A stretch of 64,000 nucleotides of DNA from Oscillospiraceae bacterium (GTDB lineage: Bacteria; Bacillota; Clostridia; Oscillospirales; Ruminococcaceae): the NCBI GenBank assembly GCA_009780025.1, contig WRAV01000005.1, positions 20,918 to 84,917 on the forward strand. The letters run 5' to 3'. Shown one piece after another: positions 26,700-35,085 of this stretch. The notes below the pieces were generated by a model. That model ran no database searches and was not told the origin of the DNA. It worked only from the letters and a program-made list of their open reading frames with translations. The number at the start of each line of letters is the position of its first letter. Within the stretch, counting starts at the first letter, position 1. A program made the position numbers and the translations under genes.

Positions 26700-26900
26700 C
26701 CTCAGCGTAAGTCACGGACCGCCCGGTGGTCGCTCCCTACAACGCAGGGTTCGCGGGGAAAGGCGGGCCGCACAGGGGTGCGGCCCCTACACAGGAGGTG
26801 CTCTCGTGGAATTCGAGCGGGACGACACCGCCCCTACAGCGGTTAAGCTTGTGGGGATTGGCAGAACGCACGAAAGATGCGGCCCCTATAGCGTTAGACC
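26700..26900. repeat. Decayed cluster of CGGCCCCTAC / CGCCCCTAC ends
   Basis: Four right-hand ends of the GTAGGGGCG family (TCCCTAC, GGCCCCTAC, CGCCCCTAC, GGCCCCTAT) occur at about 26734, 26783, 26836 and 26882 in one orientation with little left-arm partner. No coding content is convincing. Confidence 0.5.
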
Positions 26901-27063
26901 TTAACCTCAAATACTACCACCCCCCAGAACAGTTTAGAAGTCCGTCGACTATAGCTATACAGAGGTCGGCCAAAATGCCGCAATCGCGCATGTTTAAAAC
27001 TTCTGCCCAAAGCCCACCGCTCCGCGGGCCCCTTTTTGTAAGAGCGCACAAAAATCCAAAATA

Positions 27064-27143
27064 TAGAATAAATATACATTTGGGTCTTGAAATCCAGCGA
27101 CCACTCGTGTATAATGTTCACTACAAACAGTATAAATATAACT
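27064..27143 (+). promoter_or_regulatory. Promoter of argC with two ARG-box-like sites
   Basis: TTGAAA (27087), 17-bp spacer, TATAAT (27110-27115). AT-rich dyads resembling ArgR/AhrC boxes (TNTGAATWWWWATTCANA) occur upstream at 27064-27080 (GAATAAATATACA) and near the expected start at 27129-27143 (AGTATAAATATAACT). The promoter is clear; the ARG boxes are weak matches. Confidence 0.6.
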
Positions 27144-27174
27144 TCAAGCTATACATGCAAAGAAGGTAATCATC

Positions 27175-28131
27175 ATGCCAACCAAGGTATTCATAGACGG
27201 CGGCGAGGGCACTACCGGCCTTCGGCTGCACGAGCGCTTGAGTGCGCGGAACGACATACAACTGCTCACCATCGACCCTGCCCTGCGCAAGGACGAGAGC
27301 GCAAAGGCAGAGATTTCGAACGCAGCGGACATAGTCTTCCTCTGCTTGCCAGATGACGCTGCACGAGCGTCTGTGGCCGGGATAACAAACCCCAATACAA
27401 AAGTCATCGACGCCTCAACCGCACACCGGGTTCTGGATAGCTGGGCCTACGGCCTGCCCGAGCTCTCCGCCGGCCACCGGGAAAAAGTCGCGACGTCCAC
27501 ATGGATTTGCGTGCCGGGCTGCCACGCCTCCGGCTTTAATCTGTTGGTCTATCCGCTGGTGGCAAGCGGATTAGTGGCAGCTAATTACCCCTTTGCTTCC
27601 CACTCGGTCACCGGGTATAGCGGGGCGGGCAAAAAAGTCATCGCCGCCTATGCCGAGGACGATCGCCCCGGGTATTATGGCACTCCCCGCCAGTACGCTC
27701 TGGGGCAAGCCCACAAACACCTGCCCGAGATGCAAAAGATCTCCGGGTTGGCGCACCCACCAGTTTTTAACCCCATCATCGCGGATTTTTACTGCGGTAT
27801 GGTGGTTACAATTCCGCTGCATCTGCGGCTGCTGAAGGGCAGCCCGGACGCTCAGCAGCTGCACAGCTTCTTCTCAGACTTTTACGCCGGGCAAAAACTG
27901 GTGACAGTCGCGCCATGGCAAGCCGAAGCCTCTCTACCCGAGGGTATGCTTGAGCCCGCTCACTTTTCCGGCCGGGACGACCTCGAGATTTTCGTCTGCG
28001 GGAACAGCGAGCACGCTATCCTAGCGGCCCGCTTCGACAACCTGGGCAAAGGTGCCTCCGGGGCGGCCATACAGTGCATGAACATATCCCTTGGTCTGTC
28101 CGAGGAAACCGGGCTAGTCACAGGCAGCTGA
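27175..28131 (+). CDS. argC: N-acetyl-gamma-glutamyl-phosphate reductase, type 2
   Basis: 318 residues; AGAAGG precedes the ATG. IDGGEGTTGLRLHERL nucleotide-binding start, catalytic Cys116 in VPGCHASG and HSVTGYSGAGKK. The short form with GEGTTG is the type 2 enzyme. Reduces N-acetylglutamyl phosphate to the semialdehyde with NADPH, second-to-third step of arginine synthesis. First gene of argCJBDF. Its stop codon lies inside the end of a palindromic repeat. Confidence 0.96.
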   Translation: MPTKVFIDGGEGTTGLRLHERLSARNDIQLLTIDPALRKDESAKAEISNAADIVFLCLPDDAARASVAGITNPNTKVIDASTAHRVLDSWAYGLPELSAGHREKVATSTWICVPGCHASGFNLLVYPLVASGLVAANYPFASHSVTGYSGAGKKVIAAYAEDDRPGYYGTPRQYALGQAHKHLPEMQKISGLAHPPVFNPIIADFYCGMVVTIPLHLRLLKGSPDAQQLHSFFSDFYAGQKLVTVAPWQAEASLPEGMLEPAHFSGRDDLEIFVCGNSEHAILAARFDNLGKGASGAAIQCMNISLGLSEETGLVTGS

Positions 28132-28242
28132 CAGTTGACAATTATAGAATCGCCTGAAGCGATTGAATTGAAAGATGCAGCTCAAACTGCTATAATCAAA
28201 ATTGTCCGCGCGGCGGACTCGTTTGCTGTCAACTGTCAACTG
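28125..28242. repeat. 118-bp palindromic element with CAGYTGACAGTTGACA ends
   Basis: Left end CAGCTGACAGTTGACA and right end TGTCAACTGTCAACTG are complementary except for one base. The left end contains the argC stop codon TGA (28129-28131); the right end stops 20 bases before the argJ start. A small hairpin AATCGC/GCGATT lies inside. It fills the whole argC-argJ spacer. MITE-like. Confidence 0.75.
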
Positions 28243-28262
28243 AGAAAAAGGAGAACATAAGT

Positions 28263-29489
28263 ATGTCTATTAAACTCATCCAAGGCGGCGTTTGCGCCCC
28301 TGCAGGATTCACTGCCGGGGGAGTTCGCTGTGGGCTGGCGAAGAAACCGGGCAAGAAGGATTTGGCCCTTATCTACAGCGAGACACTCTGCACCGCGGCG
28401 GCCAGCTACACCACCAACAAAGTCAAGGCCGCGCCCGTCCTGCTCACCCAAGCCCACCTGCGGGACGGCAAAGCCCAGGCGATTTTCTGCAACAGCGGTA
28501 ACGCAAACGCCTGCGTTCCCGGCGGGGAAGAAGCTGCCAGCCGGATGTGCTTTATGGCCGGCAAGCTGCTGGACTTAAACCCCGAGGACATCATCGTGGC
28601 CTCTACCGGGGTTATCGGCCAGCCGCTTAACATACCTCTTATCGAGAGCGCTATGCCAAAGCTGGGCCAGGCGCTCACCGGGGAAGCCGAAGGTAGTAAA
28701 GCTGCCAGCTCGGCTATCATGACCACCGACCTCATGGAGAAGGAAATCGCCGTCTCATTTGAGCTGGACGGCAAAACCTGCTCTCTGGGCGGCATAGCCA
28801 AAGGCTCGGGGATGATACACCCCAACATGGCCACCATGCTCGCCTTTTTGACCACCGACGCCGCTATCTCTTCCCCCATGCTGAAGGCAGCGCTGGACTT
28901 CGTTATCCCCAGCACCTTTAACATGGTCAGCGTGGACGGCGACACTTCTACCAACGACATGTGCGCCATTATGGCCAACGGCCTTGCCGGCAACTCTCAG
29001 ATTATCACACACGGCCCCGACTTTGACGCCTTCGCGGCGGCGCTGGCCCGAGTGCTTATCTACCTTGCCCGCCTGATGGCCCGGGACGGCGAGGGTGCCA
29101 CCAAGCTGCTCGAGTGTACGGTTACCGGTGCCAGCAGCGACGCCACCGCCAGGATTCTTGCAAAGGCGGTTATAGGCTCTAACTTGGTCAAGTGTGCTAT
29201 GTTCGGCAAGGACGCCAACTGGGGCCGGATAATCTGCGCCCTGGGTTACTCGGGTGCGGACTTTGACCCGGGGCAGGTCAAAATCTCCCTTGCCTCGGAG
29301 GCTGGAACAGTTGTTGTCTGCCAGAACGGCACAGGGCTTAACTTTTCGGAAGAGCTAGCCCTTAAAGTCCTTGAGCCCGAAGAGATCGGCATTCAGATAG
29401 AAGTTGGCCAGGGCGAGGGCGGCGCCGTTGCCTGGGGCTGTGACTTTAGCTACGATTACGTTAAGATAAACGGAGATTACCGCTCATGA
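28263..29489 (+). CDS. argJ: Bifunctional glutamate N-acetyltransferase / amino-acid acetyltransferase
   Basis: 408 residues; AAAAAGGAG precedes the ATG. The self-cleavage motif KGSGMIHPNMATML is intact, cutting between Ala190 and the nucleophile Thr191 to yield alpha and beta chains. ArgJ moves the acetyl group from N-acetylornithine to glutamate (cyclic pathway). Whether it also uses acetyl-CoA cannot be read from the sequence. No separate argA or argE gene is visible. Overlaps argB by four bases (ATGA), a sign of translational coupling. Confidence 0.97.
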   Translation: MSIKLIQGGVCAPAGFTAGGVRCGLAKKPGKKDLALIYSETLCTAAASYTTNKVKAAPVLLTQAHLRDGKAQAIFCNSGNANACVPGGEEAASRMCFMAGKLLDLNPEDIIVASTGVIGQPLNIPLIESAMPKLGQALTGEAEGSKAASSAIMTTDLMEKEIAVSFELDGKTCSLGGIAKGSGMIHPNMATMLAFLTTDAAISSPMLKAALDFVIPSTFNMVSVDGDTSTNDMCAIMANGLAGNSQIITHGPDFDAFAAALARVLIYLARLMARDGEGATKLLECTVTGASSDATARILAKAVIGSNLVKCAMFGKDANWGRIICALGYSGADFDPGQVKISLASEAGTVVVCQNGTGLNFSEELALKVLEPEEIGIQIEVGQGEGGAVAWGCDFSYDYVKINGDYRS

Positions 29490-30349
29490 TGAATAAAGAC
29501 AACTCGACAGTCGCGGACGTTCTCATACAGGCGCTACCCTATATCCAGAAATACTTTGGCAAAATAGTGGTGATAAAATACGGTGGCCACGCCATGCAGA
29601 GCGAAGAGCTCAAAAACGCGGTGATGAAGGACATAGTCTTGCTTTCTCTGATCGGCATCAAAGTGGTGCTGGTACATGGCGGCGGGCCTGAGATTAACGC
29701 CACACTAAACGCGATGAATATACCCACCCGGTTTGTGGACGGCCTGCGCTATACCGACCTTGAAACCGTGGATGTTGTCCAGATGGTCATGTCCGGCAAG
29801 ATAAACAAGGGGCTGGTGGGGCTGCTCACCCGCAGCGGAGGCAAAGCTATCGGTCTTTGCGGGCTGGACGGCGGGCTTATCCAGGCCAAAAAGCTGGACG
29901 TCGATGTGGATTTAGGATACGTAGGCGAAGTCACAGCGGTGAATACCGACGTAATATTCGACCAACTTGACAAAGGCTACATTCCGGTCATCTCTTCGGT
30001 TGGCGGTGATAGCTCAGGCAATCCGTACAACATAAACGCCGACAGCGCAGCCGCCGCTATTGCCGGTGCGCTCAAGGCTGAGAATCTGATCCTAATGACC
30101 GATGTCGTGGGTCTGCTGCGGGACAAGAACGACGAGAGCACCCTTATCCCCCAGGTGAATATCAGCCAGGTACCTGCCCTTGTCAACGACGGTATAATCT
30201 CCGGCGGGATGATTCCCAAAGTCGAGAGTTGCGTGCTGGCCGTTCGCCAGGAGGTTAAGCGAGCGTTCATCATAGACGGGCGGATTCCACACTCGATCCT
30301 AATTGAGTTGATGACCAATGAAGGTATCGGCACGATGTTTAAGGTGTAG
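29486..30349 (+). CDS. argB: Acetylglutamate kinase
   Basis: 287 residues (a second ATG one codon on is equally possible). KYGGHAMQ, VHGGGPEINATL, DGLRYTDLETVDVV, and C-terminal GGMIPKVESC are all present. It phosphorylates N-acetylglutamate. Arg-inhibited forms carry an N-terminal helix; here the short N-helix (VADVLIQALPYIQKYFGK) is present, so feedback control by arginine is possible. The TAG stop (30347-30349) is made by the first bases of palindromic element D. Confidence 0.97.
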   Translation: MMNKDNSTVADVLIQALPYIQKYFGKIVVIKYGGHAMQSEELKNAVMKDIVLLSLIGIKVVLVHGGGPEINATLNAMNIPTRFVDGLRYTDLETVDVVQMVMSGKINKGLVGLLTRSGGKAIGLCGLDGGLIQAKKLDVDVDLGYVGEVTAVNTDVIFDQLDKGYIPVISSVGGDSSGNPYNINADSAAAAIAGALKAENLILMTDVVGLLRDKNDESTLIPQVNISQVPALVNDGIISGGMIPKVESCVLAVRQEVKRAFIIDGRIPHSILIELMTNEGIGTMFKV

Positions 30350-30429
30350 GGTACGCGCCCCCGCGCGTACCGGCCGATTATGGCGGCATCCCAATAATAC
30401 GACGGTACGCGCAGGGGCGCGTACCCTAC
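30346..30429. repeat. GTAGGGGCG-type palindromic element, copy D (84 bp), supplies argB stop
   Basis: Left arm GTAGGGTACGCGCCC and right arm complement identical at GTAGGGTACGCGCCC. The TAG at 30347 is the argB stop codon. The right end lies directly against the argD ribosome binding site AAGGAGG (30430). Confidence 0.85.
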
Positions 30430-30443
30430 AAGGAGGTCACCCC

Positions 30444-31625
30444 ATGACAAGCAATGAACTGCGACAAAAAGACGCCGATTATATCGCCGGCACATATGCG
30501 AGAAATCCTATTGTCATCAGTGAGGGGCAAGGAGTCAAGCTCACCGACGGCGAGGGGCGTGCCATAATTGACTTTTCCTCTGGAATAGGGGTTTTGTCGG
30601 TGGGGCATTCGCACCCTGCCTGGCTGAGCGCCGTCACCGAACAAGCGGGCAAACTCGCGCACATCTCCAACCTATACCACACCCAGCCAATGGCCGAGCT
30701 GGCACAGAAGCTCTGCGAGCGCACCGGCATGAGCCGGGTCTTCTTCGGGAACTCCGGGGCCGAGGCAAACGAGGGCGCGATAAAAACCGCCCGCAAGTAC
30801 ATGAGCGACAACTACCCCGGCGTCCGCGACACTATTCTCTGCCTGCAAAACTCCTTCCACGGGCGAACTATTACTACCCTGAGTGCCACCGGCCAGCCTG
30901 ATTACCACAAACACTTTGGCCCATGGCCGGCAGGCTTTGCCTTCACCCCGGCCAACGACATCCCCGCGCTAACCGAGAACTGCACTAAAAACGTGGGTGC
31001 AATCATGATAGAGTGCATACAGGGGGAAGGCGGCGTCGTACCGCTTGAGGGTTCCTTTATATCTAAGATAGCCAAGATCTGCGCCCGCGAGGATGTTCTG
31101 CTGATTGTGGACGAAATCCAGACTGGGGTTGGGCGCACCGGTAAGTTTCTGTGCTGCGAACACTACGACCTAAAGCCGGATATCGTCACCCTGGCCAAGG
31201 GGCTGGGCGGCGGGCTGCCCATTGGGGCCATTCTCTTCGGTGAGAAAACCATGGGCACACTGGGCAAAGGGGAGCACGGCTCCACCTTTGGGGGTAACCC
31301 CATCTGTTGCGCCGGGGCAAACGCAGTGCTGGATATCATCGACGGGCCGTTCATGGCGCAGGTTGAGAGTAACGGCGCATACTTGAGAGCACAGCTCGAG
31401 GCGCTGCCAGGCGTCACCAAGGTCACCGGCGGAGGCCTAATGCTGGGCGCATCCCTGGAAGACGGACTTAAAAATACCGACGTTGTGGCCGCTTGCCTGA
31501 AAAAGGGCCTGGTCGTACTGACCGCCAAAGAGAAACTGCGATTTTTGCCCCCGCTGACAGTAACACAGGCGGAAATCGATGCCGGTCTTGAAATACTTAA
31601 AGAGGCTATTAGCTCGCTGAGGTAG
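30444..31625 (+). CDS. argD: Acetylornithine aminotransferase
   Basis: 393 residues from ATG 30444 with AAGGAGG upstream. Class III PLP aminotransferase: FGNSGAEANEGAIK, SFHGRT, VDEIQTGVGRTG, PLP-lysine K252 in LAKGLGGGLP, and HGSTFGGNP. Converts N-acetylglutamate semialdehyde to N-acetylornithine with glutamate as donor. In-line with argB and argF. Alternative: succinyl-ornithine form, which cannot be excluded but is less likely in this operon. Confidence 0.96.
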   Translation: MTSNELRQKDADYIAGTYARNPIVISEGQGVKLTDGEGRAIIDFSSGIGVLSVGHSHPAWLSAVTEQAGKLAHISNLYHTQPMAELAQKLCERTGMSRVFFGNSGAEANEGAIKTARKYMSDNYPGVRDTILCLQNSFHGRTITTLSATGQPDYHKHFGPWPAGFAFTPANDIPALTENCTKNVGAIMIECIQGEGGVVPLEGSFISKIAKICAREDVLLIVDEIQTGVGRTGKFLCCEHYDLKPDIVTLAKGLGGGLPIGAILFGEKTMGTLGKGEHGSTFGGNPICCAGANAVLDIIDGPFMAQVESNGAYLRAQLEALPGVTKVTGGGLMLGASLEDGLKNTDVVAACLKKGLVVLTAKEKLRFLPPLTVTQAEIDAGLEILKEAISSLR

Positions 31626-31649
31626 ATAAATAAACAGGAGGGTAACACT

Positions 31650-32561
31650 ATGAAACACTTTCTCAAACTGCTCGACCTTACCGGGGATGAGATCGTAAAC
31701 CTGCTCAACATCGCCGACCAGCTCAAGTACGAGACTAAAAACGGCATTGCCCACCACCACCTGGCCGGCAAGACTCTGGGGATGATCTTTACCAAGTCAT
31801 CCACCCGTACCCGTGTGAGCTTTGAGGTGGGCATGTACCAGCTGGGCGGGTACCCCCTGTTCCTCTCTGCTAACGACCTCCAACTGGGCCGCGGCGAGCC
31901 GATTGAAGATACCGCTAAGTGCATGTCCCGCTATGTGGACGGTATCATGATACGCACATTCAAGCAAAGCGATGTCGAGGACCTGGCCAAGTACGGCAGC
32001 ATCCCGGTAATAAACGGCCTGACCGACGACTTCCACCCCTGCCAGGTGCTGGCCGACTTGATGACAATCCGTGAGCACAGAGGCGCACTCGCCGGGCTGA
32101 AGATGGCGTTCATAGGCGATGGGCACAACATGGCAAACTCCCTGACAGTCGGCGGGCTCAAAGTCGGCATGGAAGTTTGCATGTGTATGCCTAAGGGCTA
32201 CGACAAGCTCCACCCGGATGTAATAGCCTTTGCTAAAACACAGCCTGACTTCACCATCATAGATGATCCTGTGGCCGCTGTAAAAGGCGCCGACGTGGTT
32301 ATCACCGACGTATGGTCCTCGATGGGCCAGGAAGATGAAGCCGAAGCCAGGAAGAAGGCTTTCGCCGGCTACCAAGTAAACGACGAGCTGATGGCACATG
32401 CAAAACCCGGCGCCAACGTACTCCACTGCCTGCCCGCCAAGCGTGGACAAGAAATCACCGCCGAAATGATCGACAAACACCAGGAGATTTTCGACGAGGC
32501 CGAAAACCGCCTGCACGCACAGAAGGCTGTACTGCTGACGCTTATGGGCGATAAAAAATAA
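31650..32561 (+). CDS. argF: Ornithine carbamoyltransferase
   Basis: 303 residues; CAGGAGGG upstream. Carbamoyl phosphate motif KSSTRTR (residues 49-55), DDFHPCQVLAD, and HCLPAKRG with the catalytic Cys. Makes citrulline from ornithine and carbamoyl phosphate. Ends the operon, followed by a terminator, so argG and argH must be encoded elsewhere or arginine completion is missing. Confidence 0.97.
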   Translation: MKHFLKLLDLTGDEIVNLLNIADQLKYETKNGIAHHHLAGKTLGMIFTKSSTRTRVSFEVGMYQLGGYPLFLSANDLQLGRGEPIEDTAKCMSRYVDGIMIRTFKQSDVEDLAKYGSIPVINGLTDDFHPCQVLADLMTIREHRGALAGLKMAFIGDGHNMANSLTVGGLKVGMEVCMCMPKGYDKLHPDVIAFAKTQPDFTIIDDPVAAVKGADVVITDVWSSMGQEDEAEARKKAFAGYQVNDELMAHAKPGANVLHCLPAKRGQEITAEMIDKHQEIFDEAENRLHAQKAVLLTLMGDKK

Positions 32562-32577
32562 GATGCACCGACATAAA

Positions 32578-32618
32578 AAGGATTGGTCTGCCGGAATGTT
32601 ACCGGTGGCCAATCCTTT
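32578..32618 (+). terminator. Terminator of the arg operon
   Basis: AAAGGATTGG ... CCAATCCTTT (10-bp stem with an inner CCGG hairpin) followed by GTTTTG. Starts 16 bases after the argF stop. It converges on the methyltransferase gene and may serve both. Confidence 0.8.
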
Positions 32619-32637
32619 GTTTTGTTCTTCGGCATTA

Positions 32638-33255
32638 TTACTCAGCAGTTTTTTGGTACAGGTAGCAAAATGCCGCCCCGCCAGGAATTGGCACAGTGTT
32701 TACCTTAAACCCAGCGTTTGTGCCGGCAGTGGTCAACTGCTCCTGTGTGAAGCACTTATACCCATACTTTGTGTGGGGCAGTTTGCTGAGCGCGTCGTTT
32801 GAATACAATGTGTTGGCAAACAGACCGTTCGGCTCCAATACCCGGCTGATTTCCGCCATGACATTTTCGAGGTCGTCCCAAAAGTACACCGTGTTGATTG
32901 TGTATACCTTGCTAAAAGAGCCGCTCGCGAAAGACATGGCGCTCAGATCTTGGCAAGCGAACCTCATCCTTCCGCTCTCTACAAATTGGCGGTTGCGTTG
33001 ATTTGCCGCATCTACCATACTAGCAGAAAGGTCTATGCCCGTGAATGCACCGCTGTGTCGCCGCGCTATCATGTTCAGCACATAGCCGTTTCCGCAGCCG
33101 ATGTCTAGCACGCTGTCAGAATCGGCAAGGGAGAGCAGTCGTATGGTCTCTTCGTACATTGGACAGTTTATGCGGTTCATGAAGAAGCTGACCACTTTAC
33201 CGCCAGCGCCCTCCGGAGAGCTGAGTTGCCTCGAAAGGTATTTGTTCAGGCTCAT
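32638..33255 (-). CDS. SAM-dependent class I methyltransferase
   Basis: 205 residues from ATG 33255 (AAGGGTGAC upstream). Motif I VLDIGCGNGYVLNMIA near 51-66, motif II acidic GIDLSASMV, motif III-like VYTINTVYFWDD. Resembles UbiE/Coq5-type small-molecule methyltransferases. Substrate unknown. 8 bp after a small membrane protein gene on the same strand. Confidence 0.85.
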   Translation of the reverse strand: MSLNKYLSRQLSSPEGAGGKVVSFFMNRINCPMYEETIRLLSLADSDSVLDIGCGNGYVLNMIARRHSGAFTGIDLSASMVDAANQRNRQFVESGRMRFACQDLSAMSFASGSFSKVYTINTVYFWDDLENVMAEISRVLEPNGLFANTLYSNDALSKLPHTKYGYKCFTQEQLTTAGTNAGFKVNTVPIPGGAAFCYLYQKTAE

Positions 33256-33262
33256 GAGGTTG

Positions 33263-33511
33263 TCACCCTTGAATATATGAAGCAAAAATATATGGAAGCA
33301 TCACGGCAACGGCCATAACCACACCGGCCACAGCAATGAGAATGCCGCTTTTTCGGGCTTTTTTTATGGCCAGCGCAAACTCTTCCTCGCTCATGGGTGC
33401 CTGACCCTTGGCGATTTGTTTTTTGTTTTGCGGCTCAACTGACATTTTGGCTGGGGAGGCAGCAATAAGAATTCCCCCGATGATGAGTATAATTCCGATA
33501 ATTTGAATCAC
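33263..33511 (-). CDS. Small membrane protein, 82 residues
   Basis: Two hydrophobic segments (residues 1-19 and 55-77) flank a Lys/Glu-rich soluble loop with SEEEFALAIKKARKS. No known family. Its coupling to the methyltransferase gene (8 bp) suggests one transcript. Confidence 0.6.
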   Translation of the reverse strand: MIQIIGIILIIGGILIAASPAKMSVEPQNKKQIAKGQAPMSEEEFALAIKKARKSGILIAVAGVVMAVAVMLPYIFASYIQG

Positions 33512-33579
33512 GCAATCACTCCGTTTATTGCTTTTGTATCCCAGGTAGCCTTGGGCACAGTTACTTATGAGGGTAATGC

Positions 33580-34251
33580 CTATGCCCTATTCTTGCTGAG
33601 CGCTTGCATAAATCCAAAAGCAATAACCGCTACAACTACGTACAATAATAACGTTAGGGTAAAGCCTATTGCCGGGCTTATCCAATATGTGACATTCACA
33701 AATGGATTATCATGTGTAGCTCTAAGAGGTCTAAATATCACGGCTCTAACAATAAATGGCATTATAAAACCAAAAGCTGACAAAGCAATAATTGCTGTGA
33801 ACCGCAGGTTTGCATCTATCCGAATTTTATCTTTGAAGTGGTACAAGCAAAACAATGCGATGGGGGTAAGCAGTACAAATATCGAAAGAATGGTGCTAGT
33901 CGACCCAAATATATGCTGAAAAAAATTACGGCTAACCTGGTTTGAATAATCTCGAATAGTAAACCCATGCACAAGGAACGGCAGAAGCACAAGCACTGCT
34001 ACCAAAGCAGCCGCAAGCCCTTTAAAGATAATGTCTTCGCGCAGTATTCTTCCGCCTATTTCAAGTTTCGCAGGGCCACTGGCCGGCGCAGAAAAGTGAG
34101 CGATGTTGCCTATGCTAAAATCAGCTTTTAGTTTTTCGTTAGTAGCAGTTCCCGGCATCCTCGGCGTAGCGGGCGATTCAATTGTCGCACCACAGTCACC
34201 ACAAAACTTTGTACCTACCTCATTTTTAGCTCCGCAATCGCCACAAAACAT
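33580..34251 (-). CDS. Zinc-ribbon membrane protein
   Basis: 223 residues. N-terminal zinc ribbon MFCGDCGAKNEVGTKFCGDCG (two CxxC pairs), a linker to about 75, then about four transmembrane helices (85-105, 125-145, 155-175, 195-215). Such zinc-ribbon membrane proteins are common in Clostridia; role unknown. Same direction as its neighbours but with 68 bp to the next gene. Confidence 0.7.
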   Translation of the reverse strand: MFCGDCGAKNEVGTKFCGDCGATIESPATPRMPGTATNEKLKADFSIGNIAHFSAPASGPAKLEIGGRILREDIIFKGLAAALVAVLVLLPFLVHGFTIRDYSNQVSRNFFQHIFGSTSTILSIFVLLTPIALFCLYHFKDKIRIDANLRFTAIIALSAFGFIMPFIVRAVIFRPLRATHDNPFVNVTYWISPAIGFTLTLLLYVVVAVIAFGFMQALSKNRA

Positions 34252-34374
34252 TATAATGTCTCCTTATTTTTTTATATTATCATTATACCAATTGCCTGCC
34301 ACTTGTCAACGTGGTAATGCTAGAGGACGGCTCTGGAGAGATGGACTGAACTCACTGCCCGGCTAATTAATAGA

Positions 34375-35079
34375 TTAGCGCAAGTTGGCATTGTGCGCTA
34401 CAATGCAATCATAAATTTTTTTCGCTATATCCCTATCATCTACGTGGACATCAATCTTATCGAGCTCGGAGAGAGGAAAGCTATAGGTAAACCTAGGCCG
34501 AAGCCCCCCGACTACTCCGCCAGCTCCGGGGCTGTCGTATGTGCTGCTCCCCCTCAGCCTTAGTTCTCCGCCAAGGCTGTGTGGGTCGAGCGTGTCGGTC
34601 AGCTCTATGTCTATTTTGGAGGCGTCGGACAGAGGGATTATTCTCCAAGGCTGATGTACCGCAGAAAAGAGGTCGCGTTGTGATGGGACGCGTACGTTAT
34701 GCGAAATCGTGAGCGTCTTGGTTTCCAGGCAAAGGGCCCATTCTTTACTCCTGCGACTTGGAAATAAAGGCGAGCGCAGGAAGATGTCCCCGGTGTCTTT
34801 GTCTATGTACGACTTGTGTTCTTCCTGCCTTCCGTGTGCGAAGATTTCTAGCGCCGTGGGAGCCCACGTGAACTGCCCTTTTTCAGGCGATCTAAACTTT
34901 GCAAAGATAAATATCGCCGCACCGTACCCAGCCGCAATACCAAACACAGTAAACAGTATCATCAGCAGCGGTGCAGTAACGCCTGCGATCAGACTAAGCA
35001 CCACCGCCAAAACGCCGCCAATTGCAGCAATCTCGATGTTAAAAATGTTGGTCTTCTTTATTTTACCATCGCTTTTCAT
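34375..35079 (-). CDS. Hypothetical membrane protein with PH-like C-terminus
   Basis: 234 residues. Two N-terminal transmembrane segments (about 17-60), then a soluble beta-rich domain. A PH-like fold would fit the WALCLETKTLTISHN and WRIIPLSDASKIDI strands, but this is inference. Gene ends 6 bp before... folC starts further upstream on the same strand; its stop lies 6 bases from this gene's start, so they are probably cotranscribed. Confidence 0.55.
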   Translation of the reverse strand: MKSDGKIKKTNIFNIEIAAIGGVLAVVLSLIAGVTAPLLMILFTVFGIAAGYGAAIFIFAKFRSPEKGQFTWAPTALEIFAHGRQEEHKSYIDKDTGDIFLRSPLFPSRRSKEWALCLETKTLTISHNVRVPSQRDLFSAVHQPWRIIPLSDASKIDIELTDTLDPHSLGGELRLRGSSTYDSPGAGGVVGGLRPRFTYSFPLSELDKIDVHVDDRDIAKKIYDCIVAHNANLR

Positions 35080-35085
35080 CTAGCT

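Noticed and set aside
31797..32612. A 271-codon minus-strand frame over argF
   Set aside because: Antisense to argF, no ribosome binding site, translation is Gly/His/Val-rich with no motif.
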